NCBI GenBank assembly: GCA_964595575.1
Contig: CAZQRA010000055.1
Span: 1-16,024 of the forward strand
Reading direction: 5' to 3'
Length of the DNA: 16,024 nucleotides
Source: PALSA-612 sp964595575
GTDB lineage: Bacteria; Actinomycetota; Thermoleophilia; Gaiellales; Gaiellaceae
The notes under the pieces: model-generated
What the model was told of the DNA's origin: nothing
What the model saw: the letters and a program-made list of their open reading frames with translations, nothing else
Databases searched by the model: none
Part shown: piece after piece, positions 7,512-13,160 of the stretch
Layout: each line of letters opens with the position of its first letter
Position numbering within the stretch: the stretch's first letter is position 1
Made by a program: the position numbers and the translations under genes

Positions 7512-8816
7512 CTAGAGGTCGCGGAGGAAGCTGGGAGGCTCGAGCACGTCCTCGACCGCCCGCCGCCGCTCGCCGAAGCCCGTCGCCACCACGGTCACCC
7601 AGACCTGGCCGGTCAGGCGCTCGTCCACGACGGCCCCGAAGATGATGTTGGTCTCGTCGGTGGCGCGCTGGCGAACGATCTCCGCCGCCTCGTTCACCTC
7701 GTACAGGGACAGGTCGTCGCCGCCTGCGATGGAGAGGAGGATGCCGCGGGCGCCCACGATGTCCGTCTCGATCAGGGGAGAGCGGAGGGCTCGCTCGACC
7801 GCCTCCACCGCCCGGTTGGGCCCTGTAGCGTAGCCGATGCCCATGAGGGCGTTGCCGGCGTCGGTCATGATCGTGCGCACGTCGGCGAAGTCGAGGTTGA
7901 TGAGCCCAGGCATGGTGATGAGGTCGCAGATTCCCTGCACCCCCTGGCGGAGCACGTCGTCGGCAACCCGAAGGGCGTCCAGCATCGAGGTCTTGCGGTC
8001 GAGCACCTCGAGCAGGCGCTCGTTGGGCACCACGATCACCGTGTCGCACGCCTCCCGCAAAGCCTTCACGCCCTCCTCGGCCACCCGCCGCCGTCGGCTC
8101 CCCTCGAACCGAAACGGCATGGTGACGATCCCCACCGTCAGGGCGCCGAGCTCCCGGGCGATGCGAGCCACCACCGGGGCTGCCCCCGACCCGGTCCCGC
8201 CTCCCTCGCCGGCGGCCACGAACACCATGTCCGATCCCCGTAGGGCCTGCTTGATCTGGTCGTAGGCTTCCTCGGCCGCCCGCCGGCCCACCGTAGGGTC
8301 GGAGCCCGAGCCCAGGCCCTCCGTCAGCTCCCTGCCGATGTGGATCTTCACCGGGGCATCGCACAGCTGGAGCTGCTGGATGTCGGTGTTGACGGCCACG
8401 AACTCGACCTGGGAGAGGCCGGCGTCGATCATCCGGTTGACGGCGTTCAGGCCCGCGCCCCCCACGCCCACCACGCGAATGACAGCTAGGTAGGCGCCCG
8501 AGTCGGGTCGAGGCACGGCGTGGAGGAGGGGCGGCTCCGGCACCGACTCGATCCAGAGATCGGCCCGCAGCCGCTCGGCGTCCCTGGAGTCGAGCCTGGG
8601 GGTGGCCTCGGTCGTCTCGCGGAGAGCTTGGGGGGACGGCGGGGCGGCTTGCTCTTCCAGGAAGGGGGGGACGTACTCCACCGTCTCCTCCAACCCCCGG
8701 CCCCGGGCCTCGCTCGACCTTCCCTGCCGCTCCTCCTCTGCCTTCAGAGCCGCCTCGGTAGCCCGGAACAGCTCGGCCAGCGGGCCCTCACGCATGCTGG
8801 CGCGCTTTCGCGCCAT
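7512..8816 (-). CDS. ftsZ: FtsZ cell-division GTPase with long N-terminal extension and almost no C-terminal linker
   Basis: Tubulin-like GTPase that polymerises into the division ring. 434 residues from an ATG with a strong Shine-Dalgarno (AAGGAGGTG). The core begins near residue 109 (YLAVIRVVGVGGAG). It carries the nucleotide loop GGGTGSG (205-211), the sugar-binding region PFRFEGSRR, and the synergy (T7) loop NLDFAD (307-312) with both catalytic acidic residues, so it should be active. Residues 1-105 are a charged, probably disordered extension that most FtsZs lack. It contains VEYVPPFLEE (46-55), which looks like an actinobacterial FtsZ tail peptide. The real C-terminus ends with VLEPPSFLRDL only about ten residues after the core, so the usual long linker is missing. 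parA overlaps it by 29 bp; no dcw genes adjoin it. It may be the main FtsZ or a second copy. Confidence 0.93.
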   Translation of the reverse strand: MARKRASMREGPLAELFRATEAALKAEEERQGRSSEARGRGLEETVEYVPPFLEEQAAPPSPQALRETTEATPRLDSRDAERLRADLWIESVPEPPLLHAVPRPDSGAYLAVIRVVGVGGAGLNAVNRMIDAGLSQVEFVAVNTDIQQLQLCDAPVKIHIGRELTEGLGSGSDPTVGRRAAEEAYDQIKQALRGSDMVFVAAGEGGGTGSGAAPVVARIARELGALTVGIVTMPFRFEGSRRRRVAEEGVKALREACDTVIVVPNERLLEVLDRKTSMLDALRVADDVLRQGVQGICDLITMPGLINLDFADVRTIMTDAGNALMGIGYATGPNRAVEAVERALRSPLIETDIVGARGILLSIAGGDDLSLYEVNEAAEIVRQRATDETNIIFGAVVDERLTGQVWVTVVATGFGERRRAVEDVLEPPSFLRDL

Positions 8817-9558
8817 TGAGCACCTCCTTCGCCAGCTCCCGGTACGCCTCGGCAGCGGGACCGGAGGGGTCGTACTTGAGGACGCTCACGCCCTTGACCG
8901 GCGCCTCCGCGTAGCGCACCGTCTTCTTGATGCGGGTCTTGAACACGAGATCCCCGAAGCTCTCCTCCAAGATCTCCACCGCCTCCCGCGAGTGCAGGGT
9001 GCGACCGTCGTACATGGTGGGCAAGATCCCCTGGATCTCGACGTTGGGATTGAGGTTCTCCCTGATCATGGTCAGCGTGTTCTCCAGCTGGACGAGGCCG
9101 CGCAGCGACAGGTACTCGCACTGCACGGGCACGATCACCCCGTCCGAGGCCACGAGGGCGTTGATGGTGAGGAGCCCGAGCGAGGGCGGGGTGTCGATCA
9201 GGATCCAGTCGTAGCGCTCCTTGACCGGCACCAGGGCCTTCTCCAGCGCCCGCTCGCGGCCGATGAGGCTGGAGAGGGCAAGCTCCGCCCCGGCGAGGTC
9301 GATGGAGGAGACGGCGAGATCCACCTCCCCGTGGTAGAGCACCTGCTCGATGGGGAGGCGATGGACGAGGACGTCGTACATCGACCGCTCGATCGTGTCC
9401 GGGTTCAGCCCCTGGCTCATGGTGAGATTTCCCTGGGGGTCGAGGTCGACCGCCAGCACCTTCAGGTCGAGCTCGGACAGGGCCACCGCCAGATTGAGGG
9501 TGGACGTGGTCTTGGCCACACCGCCCTTCTGGTTGGCGAAGGCGATGACGCGCGCCAC
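8788..9558 (-). CDS. parA: ParA/Soj-family partitioning ATPase
   Basis: Deviant Walker-A ATPase that forms DNA-bound dimers to position chromosomes or other cargo. From the GTG at 9558 it is 256 residues (starting MARVIAFANQ). The signature loop is KGGVAKTT (11-18), with Lys11 and Lys16 present and Ala in place of the more common Gly15. VDLDPQGN and LIDTPPSLG follow as the A' and B motifs. The end, AYRELAKEVLNG, is Soj-like, without a MinD membrane helix. The GTG is chosen because it matches the family N-terminus and has AAGGAG 5 nt upstream. An ATG at 9615, with its own AAAGGAGG, would add 19 residues. Actinobacterial parA is often followed by scpA/scpB; here ftsZ follows and overlaps it. 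No parB or parS palindrome is visible in the window. Confidence 0.93.
   Translation of the reverse strand: MARVIAFANQKGGVAKTTSTLNLAVALSELDLKVLAVDLDPQGNLTMSQGLNPDTIERSMYDVLVHRLPIEQVLYHGEVDLAVSSIDLAGAELALSSLIGRERALEKALVPVKERYDWILIDTPPSLGLLTINALVASDGVIVPVQCEYLSLRGLVQLENTLTMIRENLNPNVEIQGILPTMYDGRTLHSREAVEILEESFGDLVFKTRIKKTVRYAEAPVKGVSVLKYDPSGPAAEAYRELAKEVLNGAKARQHA
8821..8829 (-). promoter_or_regulatory. Ribosome-binding site of ftsZ, inside the parA coding region
   Basis: AAGGAGGTG, a near-perfect anti-Shine-Dalgarno match, ends 4 nt before the ftsZ ATG, with core GGAGG 6 nt away. It lies within the last codons of parA, which fixes the upstream ATG as the ftsZ start and makes translational coupling likely. 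Confidence 0.75.
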
Positions 9559-9563
9559 ACCTG

Positions 9564-9569
9564 CTCCTT
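9564..9569 (-). promoter_or_regulatory. Ribosome-binding site supporting the parA GTG start
   Basis: AAGGAG lies 5 nt before the GTG at 9558. It favours the 256-residue form of ParA, whose N-terminus aligns with the family, over the longer form from the ATG at 9615. Confidence 0.65.
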
Positions 9570-9639
9570 GTTGGCTTTCCTCGACGCCGGGACGTAGTAC
9601 GCTCAGGAGGCCCATGCCTCGGCCTCCTTTCGGGTCAGG

Positions 9640-9870
9640 CTAGCAGAGTCCTTCCTGGCCTCGAGCGTCGCCAGAGAAGGAAGCGAAGAGGGCCTTGCAG
9701 GCTTCTACTGCCTCCATGGCCTGGCTGCCCGCCGGCTCGGCGCGCGCCCACGCCTCTGCCTCCCGAAGGAGAGCCCGCACCTCCTCGAGCAGGACCCGGG
9801 GAGGAGCGTCCTGGCGCTCGAGGGCCTCGATGCGCTCCAGACGGGCGAGCACGGCGCGGGCCTCGTCCAT
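9640..9870 (-). CDS. Small helical protein of unknown function, upstream of parA
   Basis: 76 residues, not recognised. The composition (many Glu, Arg, Ala and Leu in heptad-like spacing, for example ARLERIEALERQ and LLEEVRALLREAEAW) predicts one or two amphipathic helices or a short coiled coil. No signal peptide, zinc motif or helix-turn-helix is visible. The ATG at 9870 has a TACCGT box exactly 6 nt upstream, a leaderless arrangement that supports it as a real gene. It ends 81 bp before the preferred parA start and 24 bp before the alternative ATG, on the same strand, so it may share the parA-ftsZ transcript. A role with ParA/FtsZ is inferred from position only. Confidence 0.6.
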   Translation of the reverse strand: MDEARAVLARLERIEALERQDAPPRVLLEEVRALLREAEAWARAEPAGSQAMEAVEACKALFASFSGDARGQEGLC

Positions 9871-9876
9871 GCCCCG

Positions 9877-9882
9877 ACGGTA
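9877..9882 (-). promoter_or_regulatory. Leaderless-type -10 box (TACCGT) for the small ORF upstream of parA
   Basis: On the minus strand TACCGT (TANNNT) is followed by CGGGGC and then the ATG at 9870, so transcription would start on the initiation codon. Spacing is identical to the boxes at the hisC and MBL-rhodanese genes. Confidence 0.45.
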
Positions 9883-9927
9883 CCCTGGCTCCAGGTGCAG
9901 GACCGTGCCGTTCCCGTGCCGAAAGCC

Positions 9928-11175
9928 TCACCCAGCGACCGCCCGCACGCCGAGGTAGGAGGCAGGCCGGGGCGCCAGGCCCAGGAGCGCCTCGTCCAGC
10001 CCCTGGAGCAGGATGGAGCGGTCGCCGTACATGAGCGTCTCCACCAGGGCGCGGCGGAGGAGGTCGCTCTCCTCGGCGGTGGCCTCATCCCCGCCCATCA
10101 GGCTCTTCAGGCGGGCGAAGACCCGTGCCCGCTCAGCGGGCGTGGCGCCCACGAGCACAGCCGCCCGCGCAGTAGCCGCCCACGCCCCCTCCCCGCCGCC
10201 GAGGAGAGCCTGGAGCGCCTCGCGCACGAGGTCGGAGCGGAGCGGCTCAGGGGCGAGGAGCGAGAGCTCCCAGCGATCGAGAGCCTCCCCCAGCCCGCAG
10301 TCGACGTCGCAGGCAGGAAGGCGCTCCAGGAGGTCGCGGGCCAGGCGGCCGCGGAACTCGTCCAGCCGGCTCGTCTCCCCCCTGGGCTCGGTGGCGGCGA
10401 TCGGAAGCAGCGGTCGCACGCCGTAGGGGCGCCAGTCGAGGCGCTCGAACACGACCGGTCCTGCCGCCACCGCCGCCCCCGTCGCTAAGCGCAGGGCGCT
10501 GACCGCGTCTGCCAGCTCGCCGGGGGCGTCCGGCACGGCTTCCCCCGCAGCCACCACCCTCTCCAGCTCGAGCAGGCAGGCGCGCTCCGGCTCCCGGCCG
10601 AACCCGTTGGGCAAGAGCCCCCTGGCCTCAGGCCACAGCGCGGCCGGCTCGCCCGCCGCCGCCATGCGCACCCGTAGGCCGAGCCCGAGCTCGACGGCAA
10701 CCGGGCAGGAGAGACCCACCAGGGGAGCGGCCGCCCCGTAGCGGTGGCGCCGGCCGAAGAGGGAGTCCTCGAGCTCCGCGTACAGGCGGTCGAACACGGC
10801 GTCGTCCCACTCGAACCCGCCGCATCCCTCTGCCACCCGGACGAGAAGAGGTAGGAGGAGGGCTCGGTAGAGCGAGGGCTCTGCCCCGACGCCGGCTCCG
10901 TGGGCGCGGGCGAGGGTCGAGGCCCCCGGCTCCCGCTCGATCTCCTCCACCGCCACCCGGGCGTCGTCGAGGCGCAGGAGCTTCTCCGCCCGGGCCTCCA
11001 CGTAGCTACGCACGAGAGGCCGGTACTCGTACAGCGTGGGGCGACCCGGAAGCGCGTGCTCCTCGAAGGCGAAGGAAAGGGGAGCCTCCCGCTCCGACTC
11101 CCGATGGAGGAGAGCGAAGGCGCCCAGGCAGAAGCGCCGCACCGCCGCGTACAGGGTAGGAGAGCGTACCGACAC
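9928..11175 (-). CDS. Conserved-looking protein of unknown function, 415 aa
   Basis: Not recognised. A GTG at 11175 gives 415 residues. The frame stays open to 11748, but that upstream part is a Ser/Ala/Arg-rich shadow of the opposite-strand aminotransferase and precedes the likely promoter, so it was excluded. The GTG choice is uncertain: GGAAGG is nearly adjacent to it, and a GTG at 11142 is possible. The protein is mostly Ala/Leu/Arg/Glu-rich and looks soluble and helical. Visible stretches include TLYEYRPLVRSYVEAR, FEWDDAVFDRLYAELEDSLFG, a central sheet-like segment (GLSCPVAVELGLGLRVRM), and a C-terminal helical part. It lacks a signal peptide, P-loop or obvious metal motif. The stop is 57 bp before the small helical gene on the same strand. 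Function unknown. Confidence 0.65.
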   Translation of the reverse strand: MSVRSPTLYAAVRRFCLGAFALLHRESEREAPLSFAFEEHALPGRPTLYEYRPLVRSYVEARAEKLLRLDDARVAVEEIEREPGASTLARAHGAGVGAEPSLYRALLLPLLVRVAEGCGGFEWDDAVFDRLYAELEDSLFGRRHRYGAAAPLVGLSCPVAVELGLGLRVRMAAAGEPAALWPEARGLLPNGFGREPERACLLELERVVAAGEAVPDAPGELADAVSALRLATGAAVAAGPVVFERLDWRPYGVRPLLPIAATEPRGETSRLDEFRGRLARDLLERLPACDVDCGLGEALDRWELSLLAPEPLRSDLVREALQALLGGGEGAWAATARAAVLVGATPAERARVFARLKSLMGGDEATAEESDLLRRALVETLMYGDRSILLQGLDEALLGLAPRPASYLGVRAVAG

Positions 11176-11290
11176 CCCTTCCCATACAACCTGGGGCCGA
11201 CCTTCCCTGCCCAGGCGGCCGATCGCGACTGACTGCGGCTGATCAACACTGACTATACGCGGAGTCGAGCTCGAGGCCAGGCTTCGGGTC
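11176..11290. promoter_or_regulatory. Divergent promoter region with TATAGT box (11252-11257, minus)
   Basis: 115 bp separates the 415-aa gene from the divergent PLP-enzyme gene. On the minus strand TATAGT at 11252-11257 is the best -10 match in the window, in an unusually AT-containing patch. It would start transcription near 11245, giving a leader of about 70 nt for the 415-aa gene. No strong -35 is seen. The palindrome TCGAGCTCGA lies between this box and the plus-strand gene and could be a regulator site. No clear plus-strand promoter is distinguishable. Confidence 0.5.
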
Positions 11291-12526
11291 GTGGATGTCG
11301 CCGCCGCCCGCGCCCTCGTACCGGCCCTCGACGACATGGCCTTCCTCGACACCGCCTGCGTAGGCCTAGCCCCCCAGCCGACGGTAGAGGCGGTGGAGGC
11401 GGTGGCCCGCATGGCCTCCCGGTGCGACGAGCCCGACGCCTCGGCCCACCACGTGGCCCTCGACCGGCTGCGGGACCAGGCCCTCGTCGAGGGCGCCAAG
11501 CTCCTCGGGGCCTCCCTCGAGGAGGTCGCCCTCGTCGAGTCGACTACCCACGGCTTGTCCATCGCCGCCCAGGCCATCCCCTTCCGGCCCCACGACAACG
11601 TCGTTATCTGCGACCTCGAGTTCCTGCAGGTCGCCATCCCCTGGGTCACGCTGGCGGAGCAGGGGCGCATCCGCGAGGTGCGGCTGGCCCGCAACGTGGC
11701 CGGGGCCGTCCCCGTGGAGGCCTTCGCGCGGGTGGTGGACGAGCGCACGAGGGCGGTGGTGGTGAGCTCGGTGCAGTGGGTCCACGGCTATCGGGTCGAC
11801 CTGGCCGGGCTCCGCCGCCTCTGCCGCCAGTGCGGCGCCTACCTGGTGGTGGACGCGATCCAGGAGCTCGGAGCCCTCCGCCTGGACGTCAGGACAACCC
11901 CCGTGGACATCCTCGTCGCCGGCGGCCACAAGTGGCTGTGCTCCCCGTTCGGGTGCGGGCTCCTGTACGTGGCCAGGGAGGTCCAGGACGAGCTTGCGGC
12001 GACCTCGCTCGGCTACCTGAGCCTGGAGGAGCCGGAAGGAGGCTGGCCGCGCTACTTCGCCACCCCCGAGATCTCCCCCCTGCGGCGGTACCGCTTCCCC
12101 GCCGACGCCCGCCGCTTCCAGATCGGCGGCACCGCCAACTACCCGGGGGCAGCCGCCTTGGGCGCCTCGCTGGCGCTCGTCAACGCCATGGGCATCGACC
12201 GGGTGGAAGCCCACGTCCTGGGCCTGGCCGAGACCCTTGCCTGCGAGCTCGACCGCCTGGGCCTCGAGGTCGTCTCTCCTCCCCAGGCCCGCTCGGGGAT
12301 CACCACCTTCTGCCTCGGCCCCGATTCCCACGCCAACGAGCGGCTGCTGCAGCGCCTCTTGGACGAGCGGGTACTCGTGTCCCTGCGCTACACCTCCGGC
12401 GTGGGCGGTATCCGGGTCTCGACCCACTTCTACAACGACGAAAGCGACCTCGAGCGTCTACTCTCGGTCCTGCGCCGCCTGCGCCGGCGCCGCTCGTTCG
12501 CGCCCGCCTCGCCGCGACCGGCCTAG
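11291..12526 (+). CDS. Aminotransferase class V-fold PLP-dependent enzyme
   Basis: PLP enzyme of the cysteine desulfurase / selenocysteine lyase / isopenicillin-N-epimerase-like group, 411 residues from a GTG. Visible are the cofactor-phosphate region ESTTHGLS (83-90), WVHGYRVDL (163-171), the PLP-ring Asp188 in YLVVDAIQELG, and Lys214 in AGGHKWLCSPFGCGLLYV, which forms the internal aldimine. TANYPGAAALGASL, GVGGIRVSTHFYN and a trailing ESDLERLL follow as usual. The C-terminal active loop lacks the RxGxHC cysteine needed for persulfide chemistry in SufS/IscS, so a desulfurase role is unlikely. A C-S lyase, racemase/epimerase or kynureninase-like reaction is more plausible, but the substrate is unknown. 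It is divergent from the 415-aa gene and lies 12 nt upstream of the oxidase remnants, with which it may once have been co-transcribed. Confidence 0.85.
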   Translation: MDVAAARALVPALDDMAFLDTACVGLAPQPTVEAVEAVARMASRCDEPDASAHHVALDRLRDQALVEGAKLLGASLEEVALVESTTHGLSIAAQAIPFRPHDNVVICDLEFLQVAIPWVTLAEQGRIREVRLARNVAGAVPVEAFARVVDERTRAVVVSSVQWVHGYRVDLAGLRRLCRQCGAYLVVDAIQELGALRLDVRTTPVDILVAGGHKWLCSPFGCGLLYVAREVQDELAATSLGYLSLEEPEGGWPRYFATPEISPLRRYRFPADARRFQIGGTANYPGAAALGASLALVNAMGIDRVEAHVLGLAETLACELDRLGLEVVSPPQARSGITTFCLGPDSHANERLLQRLLDERVLVSLRYTSGVGGIRVSTHFYNDESDLERLLSVLRRLRRRRSFAPASPRPA

Positions 12527-12529
12527 AGT
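12524..12529 (+). promoter_or_regulatory. Possible -10 box (TAGAGT) before the oxidase remnant operon
   Basis: TAGAGT, identical to the hisC box, begins with the TAG stop of the PLP enzyme and lies 9 nt before the ATG at 12539. Transcription would begin about 2-3 nt before that ATG. The spacing is less exact than at the other boxes and the downstream gene is broken, so this is tentative. Confidence 0.3.
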
Positions 12530-12538
12530 ACCCGGGCG

Positions 12539-12652
12539 ATGGCCAAGACCATCCTCTGCCTGTGCGAGCACCCTCGAGCCTCACACCGCCCGTCCCCCCT
12601 TCTTCCCCGTCTGCCCCGGCCTCCTCGCAGGGGGCCTCCGGCGGATAGCTGA
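12539..12652 (+). pseudogene. Remnant of small (2Fe-2S)-binding oxidase subunit
   Basis: The first ten residues, MAKTILCLCE, look like the N-terminus of the BFD-type (2Fe-2S) small subunit found in heterotetrameric sarcosine/proline/opine-type dehydrogenases, where the first Cys-x-Cys would be two of four cluster ligands. After Glu10 the similarity stops: the rest is a proline/arginine-rich tail with no further CxxC, and the frame ends at 37 residues rather than ~85-100. The alternative frame over 12588-12638 reads ARPPFFPVCPGLLAGG, which resembles the C-terminal end of such a subunit, so an internal out-of-frame deletion is the simplest reading. It stops one base before the GTG of the following flavoprotein remnant (TGAGGTG), preserving ancestral operon spacing. 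The recognition rests on short segments, so moderate confidence only. Confidence 0.5.
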
Positions 12653-12653
12653 G

Positions 12654-13160
12654 GTGCCGATCCCAGGCGTAGCCCGAGGCCCCTTGCGTCGGGCCTACGA
12701 CGTGGTAATCGTGGGCGCCGGCATCCAGGGGCTGGCCCGGGCCTACGAGCTCGCCCGCCGGGGTATAGCAGGGGTGTGCGTCCTCCAGGCCAGCGACCCG
12801 GGAGCGGGAGCGAGCGGAAGAAACGGCGACCTGATCCGCTCCGCCTTCAGCTCCCGGGAGTGGGCCCGCTTCTTCCACGCCAGCCTCCGGCGGCACCGGC
12901 TCTCGGACGAGCTGGAGGCAGCCCTCCTCTTCGCCCCCGACGGAGAGCGCCTCGCCTCAGCCCACGGGCGCCGGCAGGTGGAGGCGGTGAGCGTGGCCGG
13001 GCCCCAGGGCAGAAGGCGTCTTCGCTGCGACGCGGTCTGTATCGCCGTCGGCCGTCGGCCCGCCGACGACCTCCGTCGCCAAGCGGAGCAGGCGCCCCCA
13101 CCCGGGGGCGTCGTCGTCCTGGAGCCGACTACGCTGCCCGGCGCTTGCGGCGGCGCTTGA
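12654..13160 (+). pseudogene. Fused remnants of FAD-dependent amine oxidase subunits (SoxB-like N-terminus joined to SoxA-like fragment)
   Basis: A 168-residue open frame from GTG 12654. Residues ~15-80 are a convincing N-terminus of a sarcosine-oxidase-beta-like flavoprotein: YDVVIVGAGIQGLARAYELARRG (FAD Rossmann loop GAGIQG at 21-26), SGRNG (54-58) and IRSAFSSREWARFF. Intact members run to about 400 residues. From about residue 95 the sequence changes to GERLASAHGRRQVEAVSV...LRCDAVCIAVGRRPADDLRRQAE, which resembles the NAD/FAD-domain end of the large (alpha) subunit, normally a separate gene. The substrate domain of one subunit and most of the other are missing, so it is very unlikely to work. 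The 3' end overlaps the convergent GGDEF gene by 32 bp. An assembly artefact is the alternative to genuine gene decay. Confidence 0.7.
13093..13110. terminator. Hairpin between convergent remnant and GGDEF gene
   Basis: CGCCCCC and GGGGGCG form a perfect 7-bp stem around a 4-nt loop, 18 nt past the GGDEF stop. There is no T-run on either strand, so it would be an unconventional terminator or simply a G/C palindrome. Confidence 0.3.

Noticed and set aside
9559..9615. A 275-aa ParA starting at the ATG at 9615
   Set aside because: It has a fair ribosome-binding site, but the extra 19 residues do not fit the family, and the GTG at 9558 has AAGGAG at ideal spacing and a standard ParA N-terminus. 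Not fully excluded.
8788..9639. A parS site or parB gene near parA
   Set aside because: No TGTTTCACGTGAAACA-like palindrome or ParB-like frame was found on either strand nearby.
11176..11748. A longer N-terminus for the 415-aa protein (open frame to 11748)
   Set aside because: It is Ser/Thr/Arg/Ala low complexity, antisense to the PLP enzyme, and lies upstream of the TATAGT box that would start transcription.
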